From: Campylobacter jejuni
Lineage (GTDB): Bacteria; Campylobacterota; Campylobacteria; Campylobacterales; Campylobacteraceae
DNA length: 47,838 bases
Assembly: GCF_002179165.1 (NCBI RefSeq)
Contig: NZ_NFNY01000091.1
Coordinates: 1 to 47,838, forward strand
Reading direction: 5' to 3'
Shown here: positions 1 to 9,181 of the stretch, one piece after another
How positions within the stretch are numbered: position 1 is the stretch's first letter
Layout of the letters: each line of letters starts with the position of its first letter
Translations under genes and position numbers: made by a program
Notes under the pieces: model-generated
What the model saw: the letters and a program-made list of their open reading frames with translations, nothing else
The model's database searches: none
What the model was told of the DNA's origin: nothing

Positions 1-647
1 CAGGAATTGCTTATGATAAAAGTAAAAGTTTTGAAATGATGGAATATTTTGAAAGTTTAGGACTTAAAGCCAATGAAGTGCGTATAGGAGATAATGCTTT
101 AACTAGCTATATTGGACTAGATGGAAAAAATAAAGAAGTGATAGAGTATTTTTTCAAAAAAGGATGCACATTTGAAATTTATAATAAAGAAAGCGGTAGC
201 ACTCCTTTGCATGCTTGGATATTATGCGGCGAAGAAGTGAAGTATTTAGAAGAAGCTTTAAAACTAGGAGCAAATCCTAATATGAGAAGAATTAAAACAG
301 AAAATAAATCAAGTCTTACTAGTGCAGGAGAAACCCTTTTACATAGAGCTGCAGGAAGTAAAGAAAAACCTATAGGAGCTTGTGTGGAAGTGCTAATCAA
401 ATATGGGGCTGATGTGAATGCGGTTTATTGTCGTAGTGATATTGAAGATGGGAAAATTGAATATTACGATCCTGCTACCCCATTGGATAAAGCTAACACC
501 TATGATATAAGCAAAAACATAAAAATCCTAAAAAAAGCAGGAGCTAAGACTTGGGAGGAATTGGTTAAAGAATACAATATCGATACAAGCTTAGAAGAAC
601 CAGAACAAATTAAAATGTATGAAGAAAGAAGAAAGGATAAAAAATAA
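1..647 (+). CDS. Ankyrin-repeat protein, 5' end outside the window
   Basis: The reading frame is open to the window edge, so the first in-frame ATG at 36 is probably internal. Counting from that ATG, three ankyrin-like units are visible: GSTPLHAW with LKLGANPN (about residues 54-82), GETLLHRAA with LIKYGADVN (98-129) and a weaker ATPLDKA with LKKAGAK (147-171). The tail is charged (EERRKDKK). Ankyrin proteins bind other proteins and are common as immunity proteins beside polymorphic or type VI effectors. The broken nuclease-like gene starts just downstream on the same strand. An immunity role is inference from that neighbour. No signal peptide can be judged because the N-terminus is missing. 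Confidence 0.8.
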   Translation, partial: GIAYDKSKSFEMMEYFESLGLKANEVRIGDNALTSYIGLDGKNKEVIEYFFKKGCTFEIYNKESGSTPLHAWILCGEEVKYLEEALKLGANPNMRRIKTENKSSLTSAGETLLHRAAGSKEKPIGACVEVLIKYGADVNAVYCRSDIEDGKIEYYDPATPLDKANTYDISKNIKILKKAGAKTWEELVKEYNIDTSLEEPEQIKMYEERRKDKK

Positions 648-657
648 GATTATTTAA

Positions 658-2244
658 GGTAAAGAACAAAAAAAGGATTTTTCATTGAAATTTAATGATG
701 TGAAATTTAAAATCAAAGAATTTGAAAGTGTAGACATCATCAGTGATTATTCTCTTGCCTTTTATCGGCCTAAAGAAGAACATATGGCAGGAGAAGAAAA
801 CAAGAATGAAAACCAAAAAACAAAAAAAAGATGAATATCGCATCAATAAAAGTAATTCTTTAGAATATATACAAAAAATCAATGAATAAAAAGAAATTGA
901 AAAACTTAAACTTCAAAGCAATGAAAAAATCAATGAAGAATTTGATAAATTAGAAGATGATACTTTACCTGCTAAAGAATATAAAAGAAAAAATTATGAA
1001 TACGATGTATTTTATGATGTTTATACAAGTGATGATAATATAAACAAGTGCATAAAAAAAATCCCGATAAAAAATGGTGTGGCAACACTAAAATCAAATT
1101 TCTTACGAAGATTTTATGAAAATTCTGTTGAGGGTAAGTATAATTGTAAATGGTGTCTTATACCCAGACTAATCTGTGATAAAGGAGAATCTAGTTTTGA
1201 TCCTGTGCCTATTTTAAATAGTAGCTTTGTCATTTCAGAATTAAGTAATATCAAACAAAAAACCCTTACTTTTCAAAGAAAAATAGCCAATGTAAAACAT
1301 CCAAGTCATTTTGCTTTACAAAGCCCTAAGGTTTTTAAAAGTATGCTTGAAAATGAGCAAAGCTTTGCTTCTTATGGTGGTAAAGAAAAACAAATAGAAG
1401 AGCTTTTAAAAACCGCACAACATAAGCTTGAAACCATTAAAAAAGCAGATGGAATTTCTAAAAAAACTAAGGAAGATTTAGAGAAAAAGCAAAGAAAAGA
1501 AGTTAGAAAATGCAAAGAATTAAAAAATAGCAAGAAAAAAATTTCACCTAAACTCATAGGAGATACAGGAGAATATGTCACTTCTTTACTTTTTGGGAAA
1601 AGATCCACACGCTATTTAAGCAATCAAAGAAAACTGGATGCTAATTTTAATACCTATAGTTTTAATCATACCATACCTGATTTTTTAGTAAGTATTAATG
1701 GTATTCCTAGTTTAGTCGAAGTTAAAAATGTTCAAGTTCAAAGCCTAACAGAATAAATAAGCTTTGAGCTAAAACTGGCTAGAGAATATGAACTTGATTA
1801 CATCTTTGTGTGTAATCATTATACGCATTTAACAGAAAATGTAGCAGGAAGTGTAATGACGCGTGAAGAACACGAAAAACTAGCACTAGATGATGGAAAA
1901 AAGTGGGTGAGTTTAATAAAGAAACAAAAAGATTGAAAAAGGCAAAAGTAGCAGAAGTCTTAAAGGAAAAGGATAAAAACAAACAAGATTGGTCTGAAGT
2001 ATCAAATATTCAAACTTCTCGTTTGAGAATTTTTTCAGAAAAAGGTGGAGATTGTGATGCAAGAAGTGGTTTTATCTACCATAGGCATTTACATAGAAGT
2101 ATAAAAACAGCTTTTAAAGAAATATATCTGCACCATATAAAAGGAGCAGCACCTAATAAAATAGTGATAAAAAGATTAAATTTAAATAATGCAGAAGAAT
2201 TAGAAGAAGTTTTTAACGAAAATAAGAATCTTCAGAAAAATTGA
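658..2244 (+). pseudogene. Broken PD-(D/E)XK nuclease-like toxin gene
   Basis: The pieces read as one coding sequence with several lesions. Frame 1 is open from 658 to a TGA at 832-834. The frame resumes in frame 2 across the A8 tract at 822-829, where one extra A would explain the shift. Frame 2 meets TAA at 887-889, runs open from there (longest piece 1079-1756), meets TAA at 1754-1756, then continues sensibly (ISFELKLAREYELDY) to TGA at 1934-1936. A further basic stretch in frame 1 (1903-2244) looks like the frame-shifted C-terminus. The piece 1079-1756 has a Lys-rich coiled region, then GDTGEY (E165), IPDFLV (D201) and VEVKN (E214, K216): the order and spacing of a PD-(D/E)XK nuclease fold. 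The N-terminal delivery part is not visible. Toxin identity rests on motif and neighbourhood, not on a database match. Confidence 0.65.
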
Positions 2245-2401
2245 AGGAAGGTTTATGAGAATGTGTTAAAAATTTATTCGCATGTTTTGTAATATTTATA
2301 AATGAAATATTTTGTAACAGCTTATTGTTTTATCGGTGAACATAAGAATGAAGATTTTTGTAATAAAAATGAAAGACAGCAAGGGTGCTTAAATTAAATT
2401 A

Positions 2402-3352
2402 TCACAATTTAGTGAATTCAAAAAAATGAAATTTTTCATCAAAATTAAAAAGTAAAATTTTACCTTGAGAGAGAAAATTTTCATAGCTTTCATAGCTTTT
2501 ATTTTTAGTGTATTCCACCAATTCTTCAAAGCCAAAATCAAGCAAAGCATTGCTTTGTTTTTTGAATTCTAAAGGTTGAAAATTTAGTTTTTTTATAAGA
2601 TTTTGGAGCTGATTAAAATTGATATTATAAGTTAAATCACTTTTACCAAAAAAATCTTTTAAGCAGACTTCAAAAGGACTAAAAACTTCATGTTTTTGAT
2701 AAATTCTTATGCTAAAACGATTATTGTTAAAACTACCATAGTCAAAACCTGCAAAGATAAATTTTTCACAAGCTTTATCTAAGTCTTTGAAAAAGCCTTC
2801 AAGTTCTAAACTGATTTCACCTTTTTTTAAATTTAATTTTTTGCATTTTTCTTTCAAGTTTCTATCCATAGGCTTAAAAACAAGTTTAAAATTTTCTATA
2901 AAAGCCATATTTTCATTATCTATAAGTTCGCAAGGAAAGCTGTCGAAAAGCTCATTGCAAAAGAAAAAAGCATTTTTGAAATGGCATTCTTTTAAATCTT
3001 TTTTGTGGGTAAATTCCACACTTTCTAAAGTTTTTCTTTGTAAATCTCTTAATTTTTCGTGCGGTTCTATGATGAAAAAAGAAATTTTGGAAAAAATTTG
3101 AGGTCTTAACTCAAGTAAAGCCGATAAGAAATCACGACTTAAATAGCCTTCGTTTGCTCCTATTTCTATGACTTCTAAGGGAAGTTTTAAAATACCTTTG
3201 TCGATCAAGCTTAAAAAATGTTTTGCCAAAAGTGTTCCAAAAAGATTTCCCACGCTTACAGCGGTAAAAAAATCACCTTTTTTGCCTATATTTATGGCAT
3301 TTTTATAATAATTTTCATAAAGCCACGATCTAAAAAATTCACTAAATTTCAT
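2402..3352 (-). CDS. MidA/NDUFAF7-type SAM-dependent methyltransferase (Cj1236-like)
   Basis: A protein of about 316 residues of the DUF185/COG1565 family, whose mitochondrial member NDUFAF7 methylates an arginine in a complex I subunit. The SAM-binding loop is visible as VIEIGANEGYLSRD, followed by the family signature FFCNELFDSFP. I prefer the ATG at 3352 (MKFSEFF) over the in-frame TTG at 3379, because the latter lies deeper in the preceding gene and has no ribosome binding site. Even so, the start overlaps the upstream M23 peptidase gene by 11 bases, suggesting translational coupling in a glyS-peptidase-methyltransferase operon. The substrate in Campylobacter is unknown to me. Confidence 0.8.
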   Translation of the reverse strand: MKFSEFFRSWLYENYYKNAINIGKKGDFFTAVSVGNLFGTLLAKHFLSLIDKGILKLPLEVIEIGANEGYLSRDFLSALLELRPQIFSKISFFIIEPHEKLRDLQRKTLESVEFTHKKDLKECHFKNAFFFCNELFDSFPCELIDNENMAFIENFKLVFKPMDRNLKEKCKKLNLKKGEISLELEGFFKDLDKACEKFIFAGFDYGSFNNNRFSIRIYQKHEVFSPFEVCLKDFFGKSDLTYNINFNQLQNLIKKLNFQPLEFKKQSNALLDFGFEELVEYTKNKSYESYENFLSQGKILLFNFDEKFHFFEFTKL

Positions 3353-4169
3353 CAAATAAGTTATTAAATTTATTAACAAAATCTAAAGGATCAACTTGTT
3401 TCCCAGCTACAAAAATACCAAAATGCAAGTGTGGACCACTCACTCTACCTGTAGCACCACTAAGTCCTAAAAGTTCGCCTTTTTTGACTTGTTGTCCCAC
3501 TTTTACATCGATTTTAGAAAGATGATAGTATTGAGAATAAATCCCAAATCCATGATCAATTACAACCGAATTTCCTGCAAAATAACGATCTTTAGCGATT
3601 TTAACTATGCCTGAATTGGCTGCGTATATGGGTGTTCCAGTGGTAGCCCTGAAGTCTGTGCCACTATGATAGCTTGCTACTTTATCGTTAAATACTCTAG
3701 CTTTACCAAAAGCACTTGTAATAAAGCTTGTAAGTGGGACTTTGAAAATACCATCATAGAGAGCTTTTGGAGTGTAAGAATTATAAATTGCATTAGCTTC
3801 TTTGAATTCTTTTGCTATGCGTTCTTGCACGCTTTTAGGTGGAAAAATTTTAGTTTTTGAGACTTGCAATTTTTCACTTTTGTAATTTCCTTGTAGTGTG
3901 TTAATAATATATGTTTGTGTTTGATTTTTAAATATTGCTACTAATTTAGTGCTTTTAGGAGGATTTTTATAAGGTAAAGCAAAAATAGCAATGAATTTAT
4001 TTTGATTTTTTGGGTGATTAAAAACAGGAATTTTTTTATCATTGTTTTTAAGTTCTATGAAATCTTTTTTATCAAATTCTAAGAATATAGCTTGTCCTTT
4101 GACAAGTTCTAAATTTTGCACTCCAAAAGCATAAACAGCAAAGCAAAGCAGAAAAATAAGCTTTTTCAT
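3342..4169 (-). CDS. Periplasmic M23 (LytM) metallopeptidase
   Basis: A 275-residue secreted peptidase of the LytM/M23 family, which cleaves peptide cross-links in peptidoglycan. A signal peptide occupies about residues 1-16 (MKKLIFLLCFAVYAFG). The catalytic domain is C-terminal (about 160-265): zinc ligands H168 and D172 in HSGTD and H249 in GPHLHFG, with a third conserved His in QYYHLS. All active-site residues are present, so it should be an active enzyme. It overlaps the end of glyS by four bases (ATGA) and is co-transcribed with it. It is distinct from the longer Csd3/Pgp3-like M23 protein at 25050-26210. It corresponds to Cj1235 by position. Confidence 0.88.
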   Translation of the reverse strand: MKKLIFLLCFAVYAFGVQNLELVKGQAIFLEFDKKDFIELKNNDKKIPVFNHPKNQNKFIAIFALPYKNPPKSTKLVAIFKNQTQTYIINTLQGNYKSEKLQVSKTKIFPPKSVQERIAKEFKEANAIYNSYTPKALYDGIFKVPLTSFITSAFGKARVFNDKVASYHSGTDFRATTGTPIYAANSGIVKIAKDRYFAGNSVVIDHGFGIYSQYYHLSKIDVKVGQQVKKGELLGLSGATGRVSGPHLHFGIFVAGKQVDPLDFVNKFNNLFDEI

Positions 4170-6157
4170 AAGCTAAGTTCCTTAATATCGGCAATTTTCA
4201 AAAACTCTTCGTAAATACCATAAACTAAAGCTTGACGATTGTTTTTTAATTTTTCATCTTTATCGTTAATCATTACCGCATCAAAAAAAGCATCAATTTG
4301 TGGCTTAAGAGCAAATAAATTTAATAATCTTTCTTTTGTGTCGCTTACTTTTAAGCTTTGTTTGAAAGCTTCATAAAGTTTATTTTCTACTTCCACAAAT
4401 AAACTTACATCAATGTCGGTTTGTGTTTTTTGAGCTATGTTTGCAAGGCGTTTAAAAGTACTAAAATTCTCACTAAAATTATTTTTTTGACTTAATTCGG
4501 CTAGGGCTTTGATACTTTCATCTATTGTGATAATATCAGTATTTTGCGAATTTAATACCGCCTTTATAAAACTAGGATTTAAATTGTAAAAAGTATAAAG
4601 TCTTTCAAAAATAAAATCTTGTAAAAGTTTTAAGTCAAATTCTTTATATTCTTTGGCACTTCGTTTCAAAAAAAGACTTAAATCAAATGTTTTACCTAAA
4701 TGAAGAATGATTTTTAATATCCCATTAGCCGCACGCCTTAAAGCGTAAGGGTCTTTTGTCCCACTTGGAATTTTACCTATGCTAAAAAGTCCCAAAAGAG
4801 TGTCAAATTTGTTTGCAAGTGCAACTATACTTGAAAATTCAGTGCTTGGCAAGGCTGATTTTTCAGAATTTGGTAAATATTGCTCTTTGATTGCTAAAGA
4901 AATTTCATAATTAAAACCCATTTTTTGTGCATAATAACTTCCCATAATGCCTTGTAAATCTGTAAATTCATAAACCATTTGAGTGGCTAAGTCAGCTTTT
5001 GAGTAAAGTATGGCTTTATTTATAGCTTCAAATTTAGTATTTTTGAAAGTTTCACATAAAATTTGAGCAATTTTGAGTTCCCTCTGAATTTTATCTTTCA
5101 TTGTCCCTAAGTTTTCTAAATAAGCCATTTTATCAAGTTTTTCAGGCTCTAAACCATTCTCTAAATCGTTTTTATAAAAAAACATTGCATCGCTTAATCT
5201 TGCGCGCAAAACCCTTTCATTACCATGTATGATTTTAGAGTAATCTTTACAGAGTGCATTGCTGACCACGATGAAATGATTGCTTAAGCCTTTTTCGTCA
5301 AAGACAGCAAAATAGCGTTGATTCTCTCTCATGGAAGTGATAATCACTTCACTAGGAATTTCTAAAAATTCTTCTTCAAAACTTCCAAAAAGAGCTTTTG
5401 GATATTCGGTTATAGCAACAACTTCGGCTAAAAGTTCATCATCTTGTGCAATGGAAATTTTATATTCGTTTTCAAGTCTTGCAAATTCGCCTAAAATTTT
5501 TTCCTCGCGTTTTTTTGGATCTAAAATAATATAATTTTCATCTAAAATTTTAAAATAATCTTTAGCATTTTTAATTTCAAAATAATCATAGCTTACGCTT
5601 CTATGCACAAAAGTTTTTTTTGCACTTTTTACGCCAAAACTTTCGAATTCGACCAAATTTTCATCTAAAAGACAAACTATGCTTCTAATGGCACGGATAA
5701 ATTCAAAAGAATTTGATCCCCAACGCATACTTTTTCCAAAGCTTAGGCTTTTTAAAAATTTATCAATCATTTCACCTAAAACTTCGTGGCTCGGCTTCCC
5801 TTGTAAGATTTTTTGATGATATAAAACTTCTTTGCCTTTAATTTCTTTAAATTCAAGTTGCTTTTCGTTGATTCCTGTTTTTTCCAAAAAGGCTTTTCCA
5901 GCAGGACTTAAAATCCCATCTTTAAAAGCGACATTTTTAGGAGCACCTATAAATTCAGCTATGCTGTCTTCTTGCTTGCCACTAAAATTTTCAGTAAAAA
6001 TCACTAAGCGACGAGGAGTATAATAAAAATCAAATTCGCTTTCTAAACGATATTCTTCTAAAATTTTTTGCCATTTTGTTTTAATATTTGGAAGTTCTTT
6101 TAATAAGGGTATGGCGGGTAATTCTTCTGTGCCAATTTCGATTAATAATTCACTCAT
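4166..6157 (-). CDS. glyS: Glycyl-tRNA synthetase beta subunit
   Basis: This 663-residue protein is the beta subunit of the alpha2beta2 bacterial glycyl-tRNA synthetase, which charges tRNA-Gly; the alpha subunit (glyQ) is not in this window. It starts with the typical MSELLIEIGTEELPA and contains further family blocks (YYTPRRLVIF, RAIRSIVCLLD, ITSMRENQRYFAVFDE, GTMKDK, ALPSTEFSSIVALANKFDTLLGLF with GTKDPYALRRAANG). Its length is usual for the family. It is first in an operon with the M23 peptidase and methyltransferase genes downstream, joined by a four-base overlap. Confidence 0.97.
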   Translation of the reverse strand: MSELLIEIGTEELPAIPLLKELPNIKTKWQKILEEYRLESEFDFYYTPRRLVIFTENFSGKQEDSIAEFIGAPKNVAFKDGILSPAGKAFLEKTGINEKQLEFKEIKGKEVLYHQKILQGKPSHEVLGEMIDKFLKSLSFGKSMRWGSNSFEFIRAIRSIVCLLDENLVEFESFGVKSAKKTFVHRSVSYDYFEIKNAKDYFKILDENYIILDPKKREEKILGEFARLENEYKISIAQDDELLAEVVAITEYPKALFGSFEEEFLEIPSEVIITSMRENQRYFAVFDEKGLSNHFIVVSNALCKDYSKIIHGNERVLRARLSDAMFFYKNDLENGLEPEKLDKMAYLENLGTMKDKIQRELKIAQILCETFKNTKFEAINKAILYSKADLATQMVYEFTDLQGIMGSYYAQKMGFNYEISLAIKEQYLPNSEKSALPSTEFSSIVALANKFDTLLGLFSIGKIPSGTKDPYALRRAANGILKIILHLGKTFDLSLFLKRSAKEYKEFDLKLLQDFIFERLYTFYNLNPSFIKAVLNSQNTDIITIDESIKALAELSQKNNFSENFSTFKRLANIAQKTQTDIDVSLFVEVENKLYEAFKQSLKVSDTKERLLNLFALKPQIDAFFDAVMINDKDEKLKNNRQALVYGIYEEFLKIADIKELSL

Positions 6158-6212
6158 TTTTTACTTTCTTTAAAGAATTTTAGATATTTTAGCTATATTT
6201 TTATTAAAAAAC

Positions 6213-6833
6213 TCATAAATGCATCTGTAAAAATGCTTTTAACATAGCAGCATTATTAAATTCATTTTCTTTTAGATTTTTTTGATACCATTTAGCGTGA
6301 TAGTAAGGAATATTAGCATTTTTAGCACATTCTTTATCTTTTTGACTATCGCCTATAAAAATGCTTTTTTGATACGGTGCTTCACTCATTAACAAATGAA
6401 GCATTTGCGGATGAGGTTTGGGTTCTATACCTATGCTTACGCCTAAAATTTTGTCAAAATAAGGAATAATATTATGCTTTTTAAGTATGCTCGTAAGTGA
6501 GCTTTGCGGTGCATTTGTGGCGATGGCTAAAAAACAATTTTTATTTTTTAGAAAATCTAAAATTCCTATTATTCCTTCAAAAAGTACTACGCTTTGTTCA
6601 TAGTGCTTAATGAAATATTTTTCAAAACCATCTTTAAAGCTGGAATGATGAAAATTATCAATATTATAAAGCTCTTTTGCCCAGTCTATATTTGGAGTGT
6701 TGATAGTTTGCATAATCTTTTCCCTAGAAAGAGGGTTTAAATTTAGTTCATTTCTGATTTCATTAACAGCGCAAGCTATAGCATTAGCACTATCGATTAA
6801 AGTTCCGTCCATATCAAAAAATACATTAATCAT
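6213..6833 (-). CDS. HAD-family phosphatase, Gph-like
   Basis: A 206-residue haloacid dehalogenase superfamily hydrolase, close to phosphoglycolate phosphatases. Motif I is FFDMDGTLIDS with nucleophile D7 and acid D9; motif II is IATNAP; motif IV is FIGDSQKDKECA. A helical cap lies between motifs I and II, as in subclass I HADs. The cytoplasmic substrate cannot be told from sequence; a housekeeping phosphatase acting on phosphoglycolate or another small phosphate ester is likely. The ATG overlaps the stop of the upstream gene by four bases, so the two are translated together. Confidence 0.85.
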   Translation of the reverse strand: MINVFFDMDGTLIDSANAIACAVNEIRNELNLNPLSREKIMQTINTPNIDWAKELYNIDNFHHSSFKDGFEKYFIKHYEQSVVLFEGIIGILDFLKNKNCFLAIATNAPQSSLTSILKKHNIIPYFDKILGVSIGIEPKPHPQMLHLLMSEAPYQKSIFIGDSQKDKECAKNANIPYYHAKWYQKNLKENEFNNAAMLKAFLQMHL

Positions 6834-7159
6834 TCATATTCCTTTAGATAATTTTTATGTTTTTCTTTTTTTTCGCCTTTTTTGAGTTTGTCTAAGGCAT
6901 TGGCTAAAATTAAAAGTTCATTTTTATCTTTAGAAAAATCAAGACAAGTATTGACAAAATTTTCTAAAGCTTTGCTGTAACTTGAATTTAGAACCACCGC
7001 TTCGCATTTTTGAAAAAATTTTTCATTTTTTTGCATTCTTTCTTGAAATTTATCTTTATCAAAATCTTCTCTTTTTAAAGCAGAGATAGCGGCATTAGTA
7101 AATTTTTCCAAAGCTCTTAAATATTTTACTCTCAAGGCTTTTTCATTGATTTTTGCCAA
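6830..7159 (-). CDS. Small conserved hypothetical protein (Cj1232-like)
   Basis: A 109-residue, Lys/Glu-rich, predicted all-helical cytoplasmic protein with no signal peptide or membrane segment. I recognise no motif. It sits nine bases from the end of the kefB-like gene upstream and overlaps the HAD phosphatase gene by four bases, so it is part of the same transcript. The gene occupies the Cj1232 position in C. jejuni by synteny. No function can be assigned from sequence. Confidence 0.75.
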   Translation of the reverse strand: MAKINEKALRVKYLRALEKFTNAAISALKREDFDKDKFQERMQKNEKFFQKCEAVVLNSSYSKALENFVNTCLDFSKDKNELLILANALDKLKKGEKKEKHKNYLKEYE

Positions 7160-7168
7160 AAGAATCCT

Positions 7169-8791
7169 TTAGGTATTTTTGTGAATTCTGCATTCTAATG
7201 CTTCTTGAACTAAATTTCTTGCAATCACTTTTTCAGATCTTACTATGCGTATGTTTTCATCAATACTTGAAAAAAGCATTTTTTCAAGACTACCACTTAC
7301 ATGAATAATAGTATCGATAGGTTTTGGATAAGAAGCTAAAACTTGGCAAATCATCTCAAGTTTGGCTTCATTAGTTATGGTAACGATAGCCACAGCACAT
7401 TCTGCGATATTAGCAATTTTTAGTGTTTCTTCTTGTGCTGCATTTGCAAAAACGACATTTTCGCCACGGCTTGTGCCAAGTTCTACCAAATTTAGATCAC
7501 TTTCTAAAACTAAATAAGGTACACCGGTATTTTTTATTTTTTGGACTATTTCTTGTCCTAATCGTCCATAACCAAAAATCACAAGATGATTTTTTAAGGT
7601 CGTTGGAGTGATATTTTGTGTGGTGTTTGTGTTGGTTGCCATATCTTCTACTACATTGGCAATTTTTCTTATGTTATTTAACACAAAAGGTGTGATAATC
7701 ATTGTTATAATGGAAACCACAATAAGAATTTGAGCGGTTTTAATATCGAGCATATTTTTTGCTTGTAAAAGTGAAAAAATAGCTAGGGCAAATTCTCCGA
7801 TCTGTGCTATAGAGAATGCTGTTTTTAAAGCCACTCTTTTTTTGGTATATAAAAATAAAAGACCAAAAACTATGCCAAATTTTAAAGTCATAACAAGTAG
7901 AGTTAAAACACAAATAATAAACCAATTTTGTGCTACGATATCAAGTTGAATTTGCATTCCAACTGTTATAAAAAAAAGTCCTAAAAGTAGATCTCTAAAA
8001 GGAACTAAATCGGCTTCTATTTTATGTTTATATTTGGTTTCTGCTATCAAGGCTCCTGCAATAAAAGCTCCCAAAGAATACGAAAAGCCAAAATAGTTGG
8101 CTAAAAAACTTGCTCCAAAAACCATAAATAAGATAGTGCTAATAAAAATTTCTTGTGAAGAAGCACGGATAATAAGTCTGAAAATTCGATCGACTAAATA
8201 TTTGCCTATAAAAAAAAGCAAGGCAATTAAAATAACTGCTGAAATAAGAGTTGTGAGTAATAATTGGCCAATATTTTGGTTATTGGAAGAAAAAATATCT
8301 ACAAGTAAAAGTAAAGGAATGACTGCGATATCTTGGAAAAGCAAAATTCCTAAGGCTTTTCTTCCATATTGTTCATTTATATCGCCATTATCGTTTAAAA
8401 TTTTAAGCACTACAGCAGTTGAAGAAAGTGCTAATGCAAAACCTACTATAGTTGCACTTTTATCTCCAAGTCCTAAAATTCCTATTATAAGTAACATAAA
8501 AACAAAACCACAAATAAGCATTTGTAAAGAACCATTTAAAAATACTTCTTGCTTCATTGCTATTAAATGTCTGAAAGAAAATTCAAGCCCTATGGTAAAC
8601 ATTAAAAAAACTATACCAAATTCTGCTATATGGGTGATTTCACCTGTTCCACTTAAATGGTAAATTTCAGAAATAATTTCTCCAGCAGCAATATAGCCAA
8701 TAATAGTAGGAATTTCAAATTTTTTAAAAATAACATTTAGAATGATAGCTATGGCAGCTGTGATTAAAAAAATTTCTAAAAAATTATCCAT
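7169..8791 (-). CDS. kefB: CPA2 monovalent cation/H+ antiporter with C-terminal TrkA-N domain
   Basis: A 540-residue inner-membrane protein of the Kef/CPA2 family that exchanges K+ or Na+ for protons. Residues 1 to about 370 are a run of roughly a dozen hydrophobic segments, including the family motifs FGIVFLMFTIGLEF, ALALSSTAVVLKIL and GAFIAGALIAET. From about residue 402 comes a cytoplasmic NAD-binding TrkA-N domain (VIFGYGRLGQEI), ending with a short acidic/basic tail. It abuts hspR without a gap (hspR stop next to this start), so it is probably read from the cbpA-hspR promoter and may respond to heat stress. The ion specificity is not known. Confidence 0.9.
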   Translation of the reverse strand: MDNFLEIFLITAAIAIILNVIFKKFEIPTIIGYIAAGEIISEIYHLSGTGEITHIAEFGIVFLMFTIGLEFSFRHLIAMKQEVFLNGSLQMLICGFVFMLLIIGILGLGDKSATIVGFALALSSTAVVLKILNDNGDINEQYGRKALGILLFQDIAVIPLLLLVDIFSSNNQNIGQLLLTTLISAVILIALLFFIGKYLVDRIFRLIIRASSQEIFISTILFMVFGASFLANYFGFSYSLGAFIAGALIAETKYKHKIEADLVPFRDLLLGLFFITVGMQIQLDIVAQNWFIICVLTLLVMTLKFGIVFGLLFLYTKKRVALKTAFSIAQIGEFALAIFSLLQAKNMLDIKTAQILIVVSIITMIITPFVLNNIRKIANVVEDMATNTNTTQNITPTTLKNHLVIFGYGRLGQEIVQKIKNTGVPYLVLESDLNLVELGTSRGENVVFANAAQEETLKIANIAECAVAIVTITNEAKLEMICQVLASYPKPIDTIIHVSGSLEKMLFSSIDENIRIVRSEKVIARNLVQEALECRIHKNT

Positions 8792-9166
8792 TTATTTTTT
8801 TTCATAAAAAATTAAATCAAAACTGCTTTTATGTTTTACTACAGCTTTGGAAACTGAACTAGGATTTTGTTGTTTGCTAAGTTCTAAGCGTAACTCATCA
8901 ATTAAATTTTCAAATTCGTGAAGTTGATTTTTAAGTTTTAAAATTACATCAACTCCAGCTAAATTTACTCCCATATCACGAGTTAAACGCAAAATAAGCT
9001 TGATACGATCAATATCTCTTTGAGAATAAAGTCTTATTTTCCCATCAGTTCTACTTGGTTCCACCAAACCTTCTCTTTCGTATTGTCTTAAAGTTTGCGG
9101 ATGTATGCTTAAAACTTTTGCTACAACACTTATGAGATATACAGGTTCATCATAATGGTGTTCCAT
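8792..9166 (-). CDS. hspR: HspR heat-shock repressor, MerR family
   Basis: A 124-residue MerR-type transcription factor. The winged helix-turn-helix occupies about residues 10-75 (LISVVAKVLSIHPQTLRQYEREGL, then the wing with GKIRLYSQRDIDRI). A coiled-coil segment follows (about 90-112). HspR binds HAIR elements (CTTGAGT, seven bases, ACTCAAG) and represses chaperone genes in actinobacteria and epsilonproteobacteria. Here it lies 15 bases after cbpA, the conserved arrangement that allows feedback on its own operon; a candidate HAIR-like site is at 10141-10161. Confidence 0.95.
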   Translation of the reverse strand: MEHHYDEPVYLISVVAKVLSIHPQTLRQYEREGLVEPSRTDGKIRLYSQRDIDRIKLILRLTRDMGVNLAGVDVILKLKNQLHEFENLIDELRLELSKQQNPSSVSKAVVKHKSSFDLIFYEKK

Positions 9167-9181
9167 AATTTTACTCCTTTC

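Noticed and set aside
1903-2244. Separate 113-residue gene starting at GTG 1903.
   Set aside because: The start lies inside the toxin frame without a ribosome binding site, and the sequence continues naturally from the other frame; treated as part of the pseudogene.
2302-2397. A 31-codon reading frame starting ATG AAA TAT TTT after the broken toxin gene.
   Set aside because: No ribosome binding site, no recognisable motif and located in decaying DNA; more likely chance or a remnant.
8097-8663. A 188-codon plus-strand frame opposite the Kef antiporter gene.
   Set aside because: Antisense of a well-conserved membrane protein; no ribosome binding site and no family resemblance.
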